A DNA stretch of 64,000 nt from Hoeflea_A sp965249925 (GCA_965249925.1 OZ252260.1:310001-374000), one strand, 5' to 3'. Numbered from the stretch's first letter, positions 50,006-59,561 are shown. Notes: a model not told the origin generated them from the letters alone. Translations and numbers: made by a program.

Positions 50006-50313
50006 TCGAAAAAGCGCAGTTGCTGATTTTGGCCAGTGAAGCGTATCCTGGAAAAGACGCGTATCAACCGGAAGAGATATATCCGCCCGGTCGGCACTTG
50101 TGTGGTGGTCGGCGCTTTGGGTGGATAAGGTTGTTATGGCGCCGATCCACACCGATATGAGTGTGGATGGGGTTGGGAAGGAAGACGCCGGCACGGCCGC
50201 AACCAAGATCATGGCTAGGATAAGGCACAGACGCGATGAACCTTGGCGGCGCGGGCGTGGTCGCGTTGCGTTCTTCGCCCGTCGCCGGAACTGACTGCAT
50301 AGGGGGTAGGATT
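50006..50313 (+). other. Intergenic region before methyltransferase
   Basis: 308 bases with no supported gene, RNA or terminator. It probably contains the promoter of the methyltransferase gene. Confidence 0.35.
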
Positions 50314-50967
50314 ATGATCGAGACGGGTGGAACACGCGATTCCGGAACGTCCTGGGCGGGCTATCTGGAATTCGTACGGGAGTGGGCGCGTGCACCCCTG
50401 CGTACCGGCGCCATTGCGCCAAGTTCTTCGACACTGGCGCGTGAGATGGTCTTTGCCGCGGCGCCGACGGTGGGCAAAAAGGTCGTGGAACTCGGACCGG
50501 GTACCGGCAAAGTAACCCGGGCTCTGCTGGATTACGGAATCCACGAGCGCGACCTTGTTCTGGTCGAGCTCAATCCGGAATTCGCCGTTGCCTTGCAGCG
50601 GCAATTTCCGAAGGCCACGGTCATGGCGCAGGACGCCTTCGACGCCATCAGCGCCCTGCGGTCGACGTCACACGCCATTTCGGCCATTGTGTCCAGCCTG
50701 CCGTTGTTTGTGCACCCCCATCACCGCCGCCTCGCGCTTGTTGAAAACGGCCTGGACCTGGCCGAACCCCTGGGACGCTTTGTCCAGTTCACCTATCACC
50801 TGACCTCACCGTTGCACTGTACCGGCACGCTGCGCGCCATGCGGTCGCGGCGCGTCTGGGGCAATCTTCCACCTGCCACCGTGTGGACTTACCAGAGCCG
50901 GTTGCCGGCGGGTCTCAGCAATAGCGACGGGGTGTCGCGCCGGTCACCGTGCGAAACGCGTGGGTGA
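50314..50967 (+). CDS. PmtA-like phospholipid N-methyltransferase
   Basis: 217 residues. The N-terminal segment FVREWARAPLRTGAIAPSSS is typical of rhizobial PmtA-type enzymes. The SAM motif is VVELGPGTGKVTRALL, followed by VELNPEFA and the later SSLPLFV. In the family it methylates phosphatidylethanolamine toward phosphatidylcholine at the inner face of the membrane. The ATG at 50314 has AGGGGG upstream. It overlaps the AraC gene tail-to-tail by 53 bases. Substrate assignment is by family only. Confidence 0.82.
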   Translation: MIETGGTRDSGTSWAGYLEFVREWARAPLRTGAIAPSSSTLAREMVFAAAPTVGKKVVELGPGTGKVTRALLDYGIHERDLVLVELNPEFAVALQRQFPKATVMAQDAFDAISALRSTSHAISAIVSSLPLFVHPHHRRLALVENGLDLAEPLGRFVQFTYHLTSPLHCTGTLRAMRSRRVWGNLPPATVWTYQSRLPAGLSNSDGVSRRSPCETRG

Positions 50968-51661
50968 AAGCACTGGGACTGTCGAACCCCACATCGAGCG
51001 CCACACGGGTCACGGTATCGCCGAGGGCCAGCCGCTCCAGCGCCGCCATGATTCGCGCCTGACGCCGCAATTCCCGAAACGACATGCCCGTCTCCGCACG
51101 GATATGGCGGATGAGACTGCGCTGCGACAGTCCGAGGCGCCGCGCCCACTGCACCAGCGACGTACGGTCGGCTGGCTGGTCACGCAAGTGCGCCGTCAGA
51201 ATGGCTATTCGGCCGTTGCGCGGCATGGGGAGCCGGAACGGCTCGACGTCCGTTTCGGAGATTTCGTCCAGCAGCAGCGCTTCGAGATGAACGGCCTGCC
51301 CCTGTCGGCAACCCTCAGCGAGACGCACGAGGATCTCGCGCATCAGCGGTGAGATGCCGACGACCTGGACTTCCGGACGATCCGCGTGAATCGAACCGTC
51401 AAGATAGACGGTGCGCATCTCGACCCGGTTGACGCAGTGAATCTCATGCTGGACGCGTGCTGGAACCCACAGCCCCCGGCCGGGTGGCATGACCCAGCCC
51501 GCCTCCTGCGCAAACACGCGCATCACACCACTGACGGCGTGGACAATCTGGTGTCCGATATGCGCATGCGGAGCGATATGGGTTCCGGCCTCGTAGGTGA
51601 TGGCCCGACCCTCGACCCGTCGTGCCGCCGTGTTTGTCATTTTGGCGATAGTATTTGTCAT
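50915..51661 (-). CDS. AraC-family regulator with cupin sensor domain
   Basis: About 248 residues. An N-terminal cupin (YEAGTHIAPHAHIGHQIVHA, VPARVQHEIHC) is followed by a C-terminal double HTH (RRLGLSQRSLIRHIRAETGM and VALDVGFDSPSAFTHAFRTV). The likely target is the divergent MFS transporter at 51735. The start is ATG 51661 or 51640; the DNA at this spot is two 21-base direct repeats that may be its own operator. Ribosome sites are weak for both. The ligand is unknown. Confidence 0.88.
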   Translation of the reverse strand: MTNTIAKMTNTAARRVEGRAITYEAGTHIAPHAHIGHQIVHAVSGVMRVFAQEAGWVMPPGRGLWVPARVQHEIHCVNRVEMRTVYLDGSIHADRPEVQVVGISPLMREILVRLAEGCRQGQAVHLEALLLDEISETDVEPFRLPMPRNGRIAILTAHLRDQPADRTSLVQWARRLGLSQRSLIRHIRAETGMSFRELRRQARIMAALERLALGDTVTRVALDVGFDSPSAFTHAFRTVTGATPRRYC

Positions 51662-51672
51662 TTTATCGACAG
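51631..51672. promoter_or_regulatory. Tandem 21-bp direct repeats, possible AraC operator
   Basis: Two adjacent 21-base copies (T-G/A-TTTGTCATTTT...CGA-T/C-AG) agree at 17 of 21 positions. The 21-base period equals two helical turns, as for tandem half-sites bound by AraC dimers. They are 63-104 bases upstream of the MFS start and overlap the regulator's N-terminal codons. Confidence 0.55.
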
Positions 51673-51734
51673 ACAGTAGGCCATGACATGGATAGATTGC
51701 AAGCGAGTGCAGTGACCGAAACTGCTGCTGCGGG

Positions 51735-52967
51735 ATGCCCATGTCACGTCAAACGGCCTTACGGTTCATCAATATTGCGCACTTCTTCGATCACTACTTT
51801 TTGCTGATCTTTCCGACGGCGGCGTTGGCGATCGCGCCGGCATGGGGCATGACCTACGCTCAAACGCTGGCGCTTGGAACGCCCCTTTACCTGATGTTCG
51901 GCCTGGCAACCCTGCCGGCCGGCTGGCTCGGCGACCGGATCGACAGGATGACCCTGATGGTCGTCTTTTATCTCGGATGCGGCTGTTCCGGTCTCCTCAT
52001 CGCCCTGTCCACCGGCCCGGTTATGCTGTCGGCGGGTCTCGGTCTGCTTGGCGTGTTCGCCGCTATCTACCATCCGGTCGGGATTGTCCTGGTCACGCAG
52101 ATCGGCACACGAACCGGCCGGGCGCTGGCGGTCAACGGGGTGTTCGGCAATTTGGGCCTGGCCGGTGCCGCGGTCATGACCGGCCTGCTCGCCGATCAGG
52201 CCGGCTGGCGTAGCGCATTTGCCGTCCCCGGCGTCGTTGCCATATTGATCGGTTTTGCATTGTTTGTGCTGGACCGGCGGGCGCGCCGGCAACCGGCCTC
52301 TGCGCCGGAGGTCACCGAGCCGAGGCCCATTGTCGCCAGCCGGCGCACCCAGATCACCGTCTTTTTGGTCGTTTGTGTCGCGGCGCTGTTCAGCGGCCTG
52401 ATCTTCAATGCGCTCACGGTGTCCCTGCCCAAGTTCCTGGAGGAACGCCTGGTGGCTGCCGGTGGCGATCTCGGCCGGATCGGCGCTTCCGCCGGACTGG
52501 TTTTCGCTGTCGCCGCCTTCGCTCAGCTTCCGGTCGGCGAGATGCTCGACCGCATGGGCGCCAGGCCGATCCTGTGCGCACTTCTGACCGCCCAGTGCGC
52601 ATTGCTGGCGGCTCTCTCACAGGCCGCGGGCTGGATGGCGCTGGTGATCTCCCTGCTGCTGGTCACATCGCTGTTCGCCGCCATTCCGATCACCAGCTGG
52701 CTGCTTGGCCACTATGTCCGATCCGGCCTGCGCTCGCGGGCGGTGTCTGTCGAATATGTGCTGTCGCTCGGTATCGGCTCCGCGGTCGTGCCGCTTATTG
52801 CTTTTATGCACGCCCGACATCTCGGTTTCGATATCCAGTTTTTGCTGTTGGCGGCATGTGCGGCGATTGTCCTGACCGCAGCGATCTTTCTGCCGGGCCG
52901 TGCATCATCGGTTGGCGACGCAATTTCAGTCAGCGCCAATCGAGGTTATGGTTCCGGCGAGACCTGA
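51735..52967 (+). CDS. MFS transporter
   Basis: A 410-residue, 12-helix major facilitator. The loop motif after helix 2 reads AGWLGDRIDRMTLM, and the repeated half shows VGEMLDRMGARPIL. The internal loop carries a charged stretch (DRRARRQPASAPEV). By position it is controlled by the divergent AraC/cupin regulator, so it may export or import that regulator's ligand. Helices show no charged drug-type signature that would fix the substrate. The start is ATG 51735 or 51741. Confidence 0.88.
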   Translation: MPMSRQTALRFINIAHFFDHYFLLIFPTAALAIAPAWGMTYAQTLALGTPLYLMFGLATLPAGWLGDRIDRMTLMVVFYLGCGCSGLLIALSTGPVMLSAGLGLLGVFAAIYHPVGIVLVTQIGTRTGRALAVNGVFGNLGLAGAAVMTGLLADQAGWRSAFAVPGVVAILIGFALFVLDRRARRQPASAPEVTEPRPIVASRRTQITVFLVVCVAALFSGLIFNALTVSLPKFLEERLVAAGGDLGRIGASAGLVFAVAAFAQLPVGEMLDRMGARPILCALLTAQCALLAALSQAAGWMALVISLLLVTSLFAAIPITSWLLGHYVRSGLRSRAVSVEYVLSLGIGSAVVPLIAFMHARHLGFDIQFLLLAACAAIVLTAAIFLPGRASSVGDAISVSANRGYGSGET

Positions 52968-52987
52968 TCGGACCGAAACCTATCGAC

Positions 52988-53386
52988 ATGAACTCCAGCG
53001 ACAACGACGGACCGGAACCGACAACCAAACTGTTGCAGGAGCTCCGGTTGCATGAGACCCGGGTTTGGGATGCACTGGTTGGAGGGGACAGCAAGGCGGA
53101 CGAGGCCGCGTTGGACGACAGCTTCCTCGGGGTCTACCCCGATGGATTCGCCGGCAAGGCTGATCATGTGCGGCAGCTCATCGATGGACCCACCGTGCAA
53201 ACCTACGCACTTTCCGATTTGCGCGTCATGCGGCTGGGGAACGATCATGCGGTGTTGTCCTATCGGGCCGATTTTCAGCGACTGCGCCGGGCGGAGCCGG
53301 AGGCAATGTACGTCAGTTCGATCTGGCGGCGCACGCAGGACGGTTGGATCAACATCTTCAGTCAAGATACGCCCGCGGTAGACTGA
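52988..53386 (+). CDS. DUF4440 / SnoaL-like NTF2-fold protein
   Basis: 132 residues. It has ELRLHETRVWDALVGGDSKA, the DUF4440 pattern DDSFLGVYPDGFAGKADHV, and the closing strands SSIWRRTQDGWINIFSQDTP. NTF2-like folds of this kind are small ligand-binding or hydrolase-like proteins; no catalytic set is evident. It starts 20 bases after the MFS gene. Its stop overlaps an in-frame ATG at 53386 of the downstream reading frame. Confidence 0.8.
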   Translation: MNSSDNDGPEPTTKLLQELRLHETRVWDALVGGDSKADEAALDDSFLGVYPDGFAGKADHVRQLIDGPTVQTYALSDLRVMRLGNDHAVLSYRADFQRLRRAEPEAMYVSSIWRRTQDGWINIFSQDTPAVD

Positions 53387-53505
53387 TGACCTGCGGCGAC
53401 AAATGTTCGTTTACCGAGCAGGGAGAGCGCTGCACCAATCCGGTCCGATGTGGCGTATGCTGCCATCCTGAATCGAACATCTGCGATCTGAAAAAGGGGT
53501 TAGGC

Positions 53506-55464
53506 ATGCAGTTGATAGCGCTGGTCACTGTTCTCGGCTTCGTTGTTTCTCTCAACCTGAGTGGCCCGGCGTCCGCCGAGATTGTGGTCCCGGACGTCTA
53601 TACCAACATCGTCGTCGGCACCGATGGCCAATTGGCGGTCAACGGACCGGGCAGCAGGTCTTACCCGGCGAAGAACCCGCCGCCCGCCTTCAGCCTGGAG
53701 ATGGTCCGCGGCGACAAACGCGGCACCGATGACGGCTTTATCTTCAGTTTCGTTGACAGCGAACGCGACCTCAAGGTCGCTGGCGGCACCCTGTTTTTCG
53801 CGCTCATCGACCTTCGGCACCGCTTCCCGCTGCCCAAATACCGGTACAGCACGCCGATCGACGAGGACGGGCGCGCCCGCGTGGTGATGAATGGCACATT
53901 GAACGGCCGCGAGGATTTCACCGACTGGGCGCGGCGCGGCGGCGGCCACCTGTTTTACCGGGTCCAGTCGAAGCAGGGCGACCTGATTTATGAGGGCATT
54001 TTCGCCTTCACGGCGGCAAGCCGGACCGGCCCTTACCAGGTGGTGCAAGACAGCATCGTCGAAGGCCCGATCGTCGAGAAGATGACCCACCAAAGCGCCA
54101 CCGTTACCTTCGAAACCCTGAGCCCCGCCGCGGCGCAGGTTGAAGTGGTGGGTGTCGGGACCTTCGACAGCAACACCGCCTCCCGCCACGAAGTAAACCT
54201 CTCCGGCCTCACCCCAGACACGGAATATGACTACGTCGTCCGGACGACGGGGGATTCGGTGCGGTTCAGTTTCAGGACTGCGCCACAACCGGGCAGTCGC
54301 GCGCCGTTCACCTTTGCCTATGGCTCGGACTCTCGGGCCGGAATCGCCAGTGGCGAGCGCGACAACAACACCGTCAACGAATATATGATGCGCCGCGTCA
54401 TGCCGATCGCGACATCGCGGGATGCCGCCTTTTTGATGTTCACCGGCGACATGGTGAACGGCTACAACACCTCACCCGTCCAGCAGGATCTGCAATACCT
54501 CAATTGGCGACGCGTGGTCTGGCCGTTCGCCGCCCGGTTGCCGCTGTATGTCGGTGTCGGCAATCACGAGGTGGTGCTGTACAATTTCGACGACGAGTCG
54601 GCTTTGGGTCTCGAAATTCCGCGCTTCCCGTTCGCAACGGACAGCCCGGAGGCAACTTTCCGACGGCAGTTCGCGAACTTCGAGAACGGGCCGCAAAGCG
54701 AGGACAACTCAGCCATCGATCCCGACCTGAACGCGGTCAACTTCCCGACCTACAAGGAGACGGTGTTCGACTACGTCTGGGGCAACATCGCCTTTGTCGT
54801 GCTCAATTCGGACTATCTGTACTCACCCTATTTGACCACCACCGGCGACCCTCTCGTCGGTGGCAACATCCATGGCTATATCATGGACAATCAACTGGCA
54901 TGGCTGGGCGAACGGCTGGCAGCGCATCAGTCCGATACGAACATCGACCACATCTTCGTGACCGTCCACACGCCGATGTTTCCCAATGGCGGCCACATCT
55001 CCAGCGACATGTTCTACAATGGCGACAATTCCCACCGACCGGTGATGGCCGGCAAGAAGGCGGCGCAAGGCATCATTCAGCGGCGCGACGCAATCCTCCG
55101 CCTCATCCTGGCGCATGACAAGGTCAATGTCGTTTTGGCCGGTGACGAGCACAATTACAGCCGGGTTGTCGTCGATGAGGGCATGCCGCTCTACGCCGAA
55201 AACGGCTACCGCCCGGACGACCCCGTCACCATCACCCGACCTTTCCATCACGTCACCAACGGCGCTTCCGGCGCACCCTATTACGGCAGGGAGGCCGCGC
55301 CCTGGCACGTCGGCTATTCGGACGAAACCGGGATCGGCGACTATCTGAAAAAGTTCACGACCCAGTTTGCAATCACCCTGGTGCATGTCGACGGCAAGAG
55401 ACTGACGCTGGAGACGGTCGACATCGAGACGCTCGAGGTGATCGACCTGGTCGAAATCGACTGA
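53506..55464 (+). CDS. Exported metallophosphatase with fibronectin-III-like domain
   Basis: 652 residues from ATG 53506, which is preceded by AAGGGG and followed by a signal peptide (ending GPASA). An N-terminal domain spans ~25-180. The FN3-like stretch is near 185-260 (SATVTFETLSPAAAQVEVVG). The calcineurin-type phosphatase part has MFTGDMVNGY, GVGNHEVVLY, HIFVTVHTPMF and LAGDEHNYSR, so the metal site looks complete, as in purple acid phosphatases. An alternative start at 53386 would add a Cys-rich 40-residue segment. The next gene begins 15 bases later. Confidence 0.85.
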   Translation: MQLIALVTVLGFVVSLNLSGPASAEIVVPDVYTNIVVGTDGQLAVNGPGSRSYPAKNPPPAFSLEMVRGDKRGTDDGFIFSFVDSERDLKVAGGTLFFALIDLRHRFPLPKYRYSTPIDEDGRARVVMNGTLNGREDFTDWARRGGGHLFYRVQSKQGDLIYEGIFAFTAASRTGPYQVVQDSIVEGPIVEKMTHQSATVTFETLSPAAAQVEVVGVGTFDSNTASRHEVNLSGLTPDTEYDYVVRTTGDSVRFSFRTAPQPGSRAPFTFAYGSDSRAGIASGERDNNTVNEYMMRRVMPIATSRDAAFLMFTGDMVNGYNTSPVQQDLQYLNWRRVVWPFAARLPLYVGVGNHEVVLYNFDDESALGLEIPRFPFATDSPEATFRRQFANFENGPQSEDNSAIDPDLNAVNFPTYKETVFDYVWGNIAFVVLNSDYLYSPYLTTTGDPLVGGNIHGYIMDNQLAWLGERLAAHQSDTNIDHIFVTVHTPMFPNGGHISSDMFYNGDNSHRPVMAGKKAAQGIIQRRDAILRLILAHDKVNVVLAGDEHNYSRVVVDEGMPLYAENGYRPDDPVTITRPFHHVTNGASGAPYYGREAAPWHVGYSDETGIGDYLKKFTTQFAITLVHVDGKRLTLETVDIETLEVIDLVEID

Positions 55465-55479
55465 CCAGGATCACGTCCC

Positions 55480-57264
55480 TTGTCCGCTCAGCCACCCCTG
55501 GCGAAGAAGAACCGGCCGCGCTCTGACCTGTTCACGATCACGGCGCACCTGGTCCTGATCGCGGCTTTGGCGGTCAGCGGTGCGACCGGACTTGCCATCG
55601 CGCTGGACAGCCGGGCATCGATCGCCGGGTTTTTGGCCGCGACGTTTGAGATGCCGCTGCCCCGCGGGACAGTGATCGAGTGGCATCTGGCCGCGGGCGT
55701 CGTTGTCGGCTGCGTCGCCGTCGCCTATGGACTGTTTTTCACGCTCACGCAGCGTCGCAGACGGCATTCCCTGCGCTTCTGGTCGGCAAGAGCATGGCGG
55801 GATCGCGGTATGCCTGTCGAACGCCGCACAGACGCCGCGGCCCGGCTGCGCAATTCGGTGGTGATCTATCTCGGCTGCACCATCATCGTCGGATTGATCC
55901 TGACCGGCCTGCTTCTCTATTGGAGCGGCGGTTCGCCGCTCCCCAACGCCACGGTTGCATTCCTTCATGGCGGCCTGACGGTCGCCATGCTCGGCTATGT
56001 CGCGCTCCACCTCTGGTCCCAGGCCAATATCGGCGGATTGCTCAGGATCCTGCGGCCGCGCGTTCGGCAGGTTGTACCCGCCGCGCTGGTTACGACCGCT
56101 GCGCTTGTCGTCGCCGGCGTATCGCTTGGTGTCGACCGGTCCATGGTCGACCGTCTGCATGTACCGGCCGTCGCCGACATGCCGGTGCTTGACGGCGACG
56201 CCTCCGACCTGGTTTGGCAAGATGCGCGCGCCGTTCGTGTCGCCACGGTGCGGGGCGCCAATTTCGAAGGCGGCGCGACCGAAGTCGAACTGAGAGCTGT
56301 TCACGACGGCACTAGCATTGCGTTCCTGATCACCTGGGACGACGCGACCGAAAGCAATCGCCATTTGCCGCTGATCCGGGAAGCCGACGGTTGGCGAATC
56401 GACATGCAGGGATTCGCCTTCAGTGATGAGACAAAGTTCTACGAAGACAAGCTGGCGCTGCTGTTCGCCCGTTCACCGGCGATCGGCAGCGGCACCGCGA
56501 GACTCGGGACCGGACTCGTCGACGGGCCGCACCGACCCGGCGCACGTGGGCTGCATTTCAGTGACGGCGAGACGCTCGATTTGTGGCACTGGAAGTCCTT
56601 GCGCACCGGCATGCAATCGCCCGGTTTCGCCGATGACAATCACATCGGGCCGCCGATCCCGTCGGTCAATCCCGGTCGCCGCTATACCGGCGGCTATCAG
56701 CCCGACGACGGCGCGAGCGGGTATCACCTGAACCTCTGCCTGGCTGACGATGCCGACTGCAGGCAGACCGTCGCGAGAGTTCGCGAGACCGGGATCTACG
56801 AGCCGGTACCCGGCTCGGCAGACGACCGCCTGGCACGCTGTCTTGCCCGCGGCAACGCATGCTGGCGGTTTCTCGTCCCGATCTATGCGCCGCCTGACGA
56901 TCAGCCATGGACAGGAGTCGTGCGCCCGGAATCAGCCGTCCTTTATGATCCCGCCGCCGACAACCATCCGGTCGGCACGCGGATCCCCGGTGTTCTGATC
57001 CACGACAGGTTGACCAAGGATCGCAGCGACGTGCGCGCCGCCGGTCGCTGGCGCAACGGCCGCTGGTCGCTCGAACTGCAGCGTTCGCTTGCGACGGGAT
57101 CCGACAAGGATCTGGCCTTTCGTGTGGGCGAACCTGTTTATCTTTGGGTGGCGGCCTTCGACGCCAGCCAGACCCGACACACCCGTCATCTTCATCCGGT
57201 GGTCATGACACTTTTCGGTGGCTCCGACCAAAGGCCGCAATTCGGTCCACGGGCAGGCCAATAG
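55480..57264 (+). CDS. Cytochrome b561-like membrane domain fused to EB_dh-type heme domain
   Basis: 594 residues. The first ~220 hold about five membrane segments with His candidates for b-type heme (TITAHLVLIAAL, EWHLAAGVVVG, FLHGGLTVAMLGYVALHLWS). A periplasmic domain (about 235-585) resembles the ethylbenzene dehydrogenase gamma/heme-binding family: LDGDASDLVWQDA, ATEVELRAVHDGTSIAFLIT, DLWHWKSLRTGM, TRHLHPVV. It may carry electrons between the quinone pool and a periplasmic partner. The start is TTG 55480. No molybdenum enzyme is nearby, so the partner is unknown. Confidence 0.82.
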   Translation: MSAQPPLAKKNRPRSDLFTITAHLVLIAALAVSGATGLAIALDSRASIAGFLAATFEMPLPRGTVIEWHLAAGVVVGCVAVAYGLFFTLTQRRRRHSLRFWSARAWRDRGMPVERRTDAAARLRNSVVIYLGCTIIVGLILTGLLLYWSGGSPLPNATVAFLHGGLTVAMLGYVALHLWSQANIGGLLRILRPRVRQVVPAALVTTAALVVAGVSLGVDRSMVDRLHVPAVADMPVLDGDASDLVWQDARAVRVATVRGANFEGGATEVELRAVHDGTSIAFLITWDDATESNRHLPLIREADGWRIDMQGFAFSDETKFYEDKLALLFARSPAIGSGTARLGTGLVDGPHRPGARGLHFSDGETLDLWHWKSLRTGMQSPGFADDNHIGPPIPSVNPGRRYTGGYQPDDGASGYHLNLCLADDADCRQTVARVRETGIYEPVPGSADDRLARCLARGNACWRFLVPIYAPPDDQPWTGVVRPESAVLYDPAADNHPVGTRIPGVLIHDRLTKDRSDVRAAGRWRNGRWSLELQRSLATGSDKDLAFRVGEPVYLWVAAFDASQTRHTRHLHPVVMTLFGGSDQRPQFGPRAGQ

Positions 57265-57426
57265 AGCCGGTTCACGACGATTTGCGTTCGTTTCGGTGCA
57301 CGTCAGGTGCGCTAATGCACGATCGACCTGCGTGAGTGCGCGTTGGCACCTGCTTCGTGAGATTGCGGCGCTGTACCGCTTCTTTTACCTTGCGCGCGAA
57401 TCCGCCACGAAGCGAGCTTTCCTGAA

Positions 57427-59295
57427 GTGAAGCGAACCATCAAAATCGGCAGACGCGAGGTACGGTCGGGTATCCTGGGAAGCCTCGCCGCCCTGCTCGT
57501 TCCGCTGCTGTTCTGGCTGGCGCCGGCACAGCTGGAAGATGTGCTGGAACAGCCGGTGATCGACAGTATTGCGTCGTTGCAGCCGCCACAGAGCAGCGAC
57601 CGGATTGCCGTGGTCGACATCGACAGCGCCAGCCTGGATGCATTCGAAGGGCGCCGCTTATCCCGACTGCGGCTTGCCGAGTTGATCGAGCGGCTGACCG
57701 CGCAGCAGGCGGAAGTCATTGCGCTGGATCTTGTGCTTGAGGCCCCCTGCGATATCGATGATCCGGGAATCGCACGACTCGTCGACAGCATCGGCAACAC
57801 AAATACCTCGTCCGGATTTCTGCTGACGCAAATCCCCACAGAACCGCCACCGGCCCTCAGCCCCATCGCGATCGATGCACAGGCCCGGTTTCCGGACGGT
57901 TGGCAGGCATTCGGTGCCGAGACGTCCTGCGTGCCGCTGTTGGACGCCGCCAAGGGGCTATCGACCCTGTCGCTGGCCGGCGATTTCGATGCTCTGGTCC
58001 GATCTGCACCGGCGGTCATTACCGTGGCGGATCGGCCCTATCCCTCATTGGCGGTCGATGCGGTCCGCCTCCACCAGAAGACCGGCGCCATCTTCCTGCT
58101 CGGCAATCCGCGACGCCTGCAGGTCGGGCCGCTGCAGGCACCCCTCGACAACGGCGCCAACGTCAAGCTGCGGTTTTCGACGCCTGAGCAGCAGGCGGCG
58201 CGCACTGTTTCGGCGCAACAGTTGCTCGCCGGGACGGCCGACAGCAACCTGTTCGCCGGCAAGATCGTATTCATCGGCTCCAGCGCCGCCGAACTCGGCG
58301 GCTTACGGCCGGTGCCCGGCAATCCGGTTAAACCTTCCGTGCAGATCCAGGCCGATTTCGCCACCAATCTGCTGCATGGATCGGCGCTCTCGGTGCCCGA
58401 CTGGGTGCGGCCGGTGACCATCTTCCTCGCCTGCGCCCTCGGTATGCTCTTCGCCTTCGCCGTGGCGATGATCCGGCCGCCCATAGCCCTTGGCCTTGCT
58501 GTCGTCACGCTGGTCGGCTGGATGGCGGTTTGCGTCGTCGCCTACCACACGGCCAACATCGTGCTCGATCCGGTACTTCCCGTGCTCACCATGCTTGCCG
58601 GCGCTTTTGCCAGCAGTGCCATACAATTTTCGGCGGTTCGCAAGGGCGAAGCCGTCATCCGCCAGCGTTTCGAGCAGCGTCTGCCGGCGGCCGTCGTCAA
58701 CCAGCTGGTCAGCGAGCCCGATCTTCTGAAGCTCCGCGGAGATCAGCGCATCGCCACATCGATGTTCACCGATGTCGAGGGCTTCACGACGATGACGGAA
58801 CGAGTCTCGCCGGTCGATCTGATCGAGTTGCTCGATCGTTACTTCGAAGGCCTGACCGGCATCATCATCGCCCATGGCGGCATGATCGACAAAACCATCG
58901 GCGACGGTATCCACGCGATGTTCAACGCCCCTGTGGATCTGGACCGCCACGTCGACGAAGCCATTGCCTGCGCGCTCGAGATCCAGGCGTTTGCCGACTC
59001 CTATCGCAACACCGGTCTGGCGGCCGAAAGCGGGTTCGGGCGCACGCGCATCGGCATCGAAACCGGCAGTGTCGTTCTCGGCGACGTCGGCGGCAGCGGC
59101 CGGGTCGACTACGCGTCCTTCGGGTCCAGCGTCAACGCCGCCGCCCGCCTGCAGGACGCCAACAAACAGTTGGGCACATCGATCCTCATCGGACCGGGCG
59201 CCCGGGCAAGAGCAACCCGCACGTCGCTTCGCGACGTGGGCGAGATCGAGTTGCGGGGCATCGGTACCGTGCGTGCCTACACGGTCGGGGAGTAG
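57427..59295 (+). CDS. CHASE2-domain class III nucleotide cyclase
   Basis: 622 residues from GTG 57427. One N-terminal helix is followed by the periplasmic CHASE2 sensor (about 45-320, IAVVDIDSASLDAFEGRRLS, GKIVFIGSSAAELGGL). Three membrane helices (about 325-395) and a class III cyclase domain (~440-620) follow, with FTDVEGFTTMTE (metal Asp), KTIGDGIHAMF and FGSSVNAAARLQ (transition-state Asn/Arg). The position that selects adenine or guanine is Ala, so the product (cAMP or cGMP) is not certain. Its TAG stop overlaps the first base of the inserted element. Confidence 0.88.
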   Translation: MKRTIKIGRREVRSGILGSLAALLVPLLFWLAPAQLEDVLEQPVIDSIASLQPPQSSDRIAVVDIDSASLDAFEGRRLSRLRLAELIERLTAQQAEVIALDLVLEAPCDIDDPGIARLVDSIGNTNTSSGFLLTQIPTEPPPALSPIAIDAQARFPDGWQAFGAETSCVPLLDAAKGLSTLSLAGDFDALVRSAPAVITVADRPYPSLAVDAVRLHQKTGAIFLLGNPRRLQVGPLQAPLDNGANVKLRFSTPEQQAARTVSAQQLLAGTADSNLFAGKIVFIGSSAAELGGLRPVPGNPVKPSVQIQADFATNLLHGSALSVPDWVRPVTIFLACALGMLFAFAVAMIRPPIALGLAVVTLVGWMAVCVVAYHTANIVLDPVLPVLTMLAGAFASSAIQFSAVRKGEAVIRQRFEQRLPAAVVNQLVSEPDLLKLRGDQRIATSMFTDVEGFTTMTERVSPVDLIELLDRYFEGLTGIIIAHGGMIDKTIGDGIHAMFNAPVDLDRHVDEAIACALEIQAFADSYRNTGLAAESGFGRTRIGIETGSVVLGDVGGSGRVDYASFGSSVNAAARLQDANKQLGTSILIGPGARARATRTSLRDVGEIELRGIGTVRAYTVGE

Positions 59296-59561
59296 GGTAT
59301 GTTGAGTATCAGTCTTATGGTGTCGGTTTGACCAGATTTGTTCACTGTCGTTTCCTGAGGAGGCAGGACATGCAGCGCATATTCAACGACGAAGGAGGCG
59401 TCAGTGGGCAAATCTGGCCAAATCCCTTCGGGACGAAGCCCATTTCGCCGCTGGACGTCGTTGCGAAACGCTTGAAGTGGCTCACACTACGGCGCGTTCC
59501 GCGCCTAGCCAGCAGCAAAATGGGCTGCGCCGACGCCACAAGACTGATACTCAACAGACCC
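59295..59561. mobile_element. MITE-like element with 32-bp inverted ends, TA target duplication
   Basis: 267 bases. The left end (GGGTATGTTGAGTATCAGTC...) and the inverted right end (GGGTCTGTTGAGTATCAGTC...) agree at 29 of 32 positions. The element is flanked by TA on both sides, as with IS630/Tc1-mariner-type insertions. The interior has no transposase; its short frames are not credible genes. It lies exactly between the cyclase and fecR-like stop codons. Confidence 0.85.
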
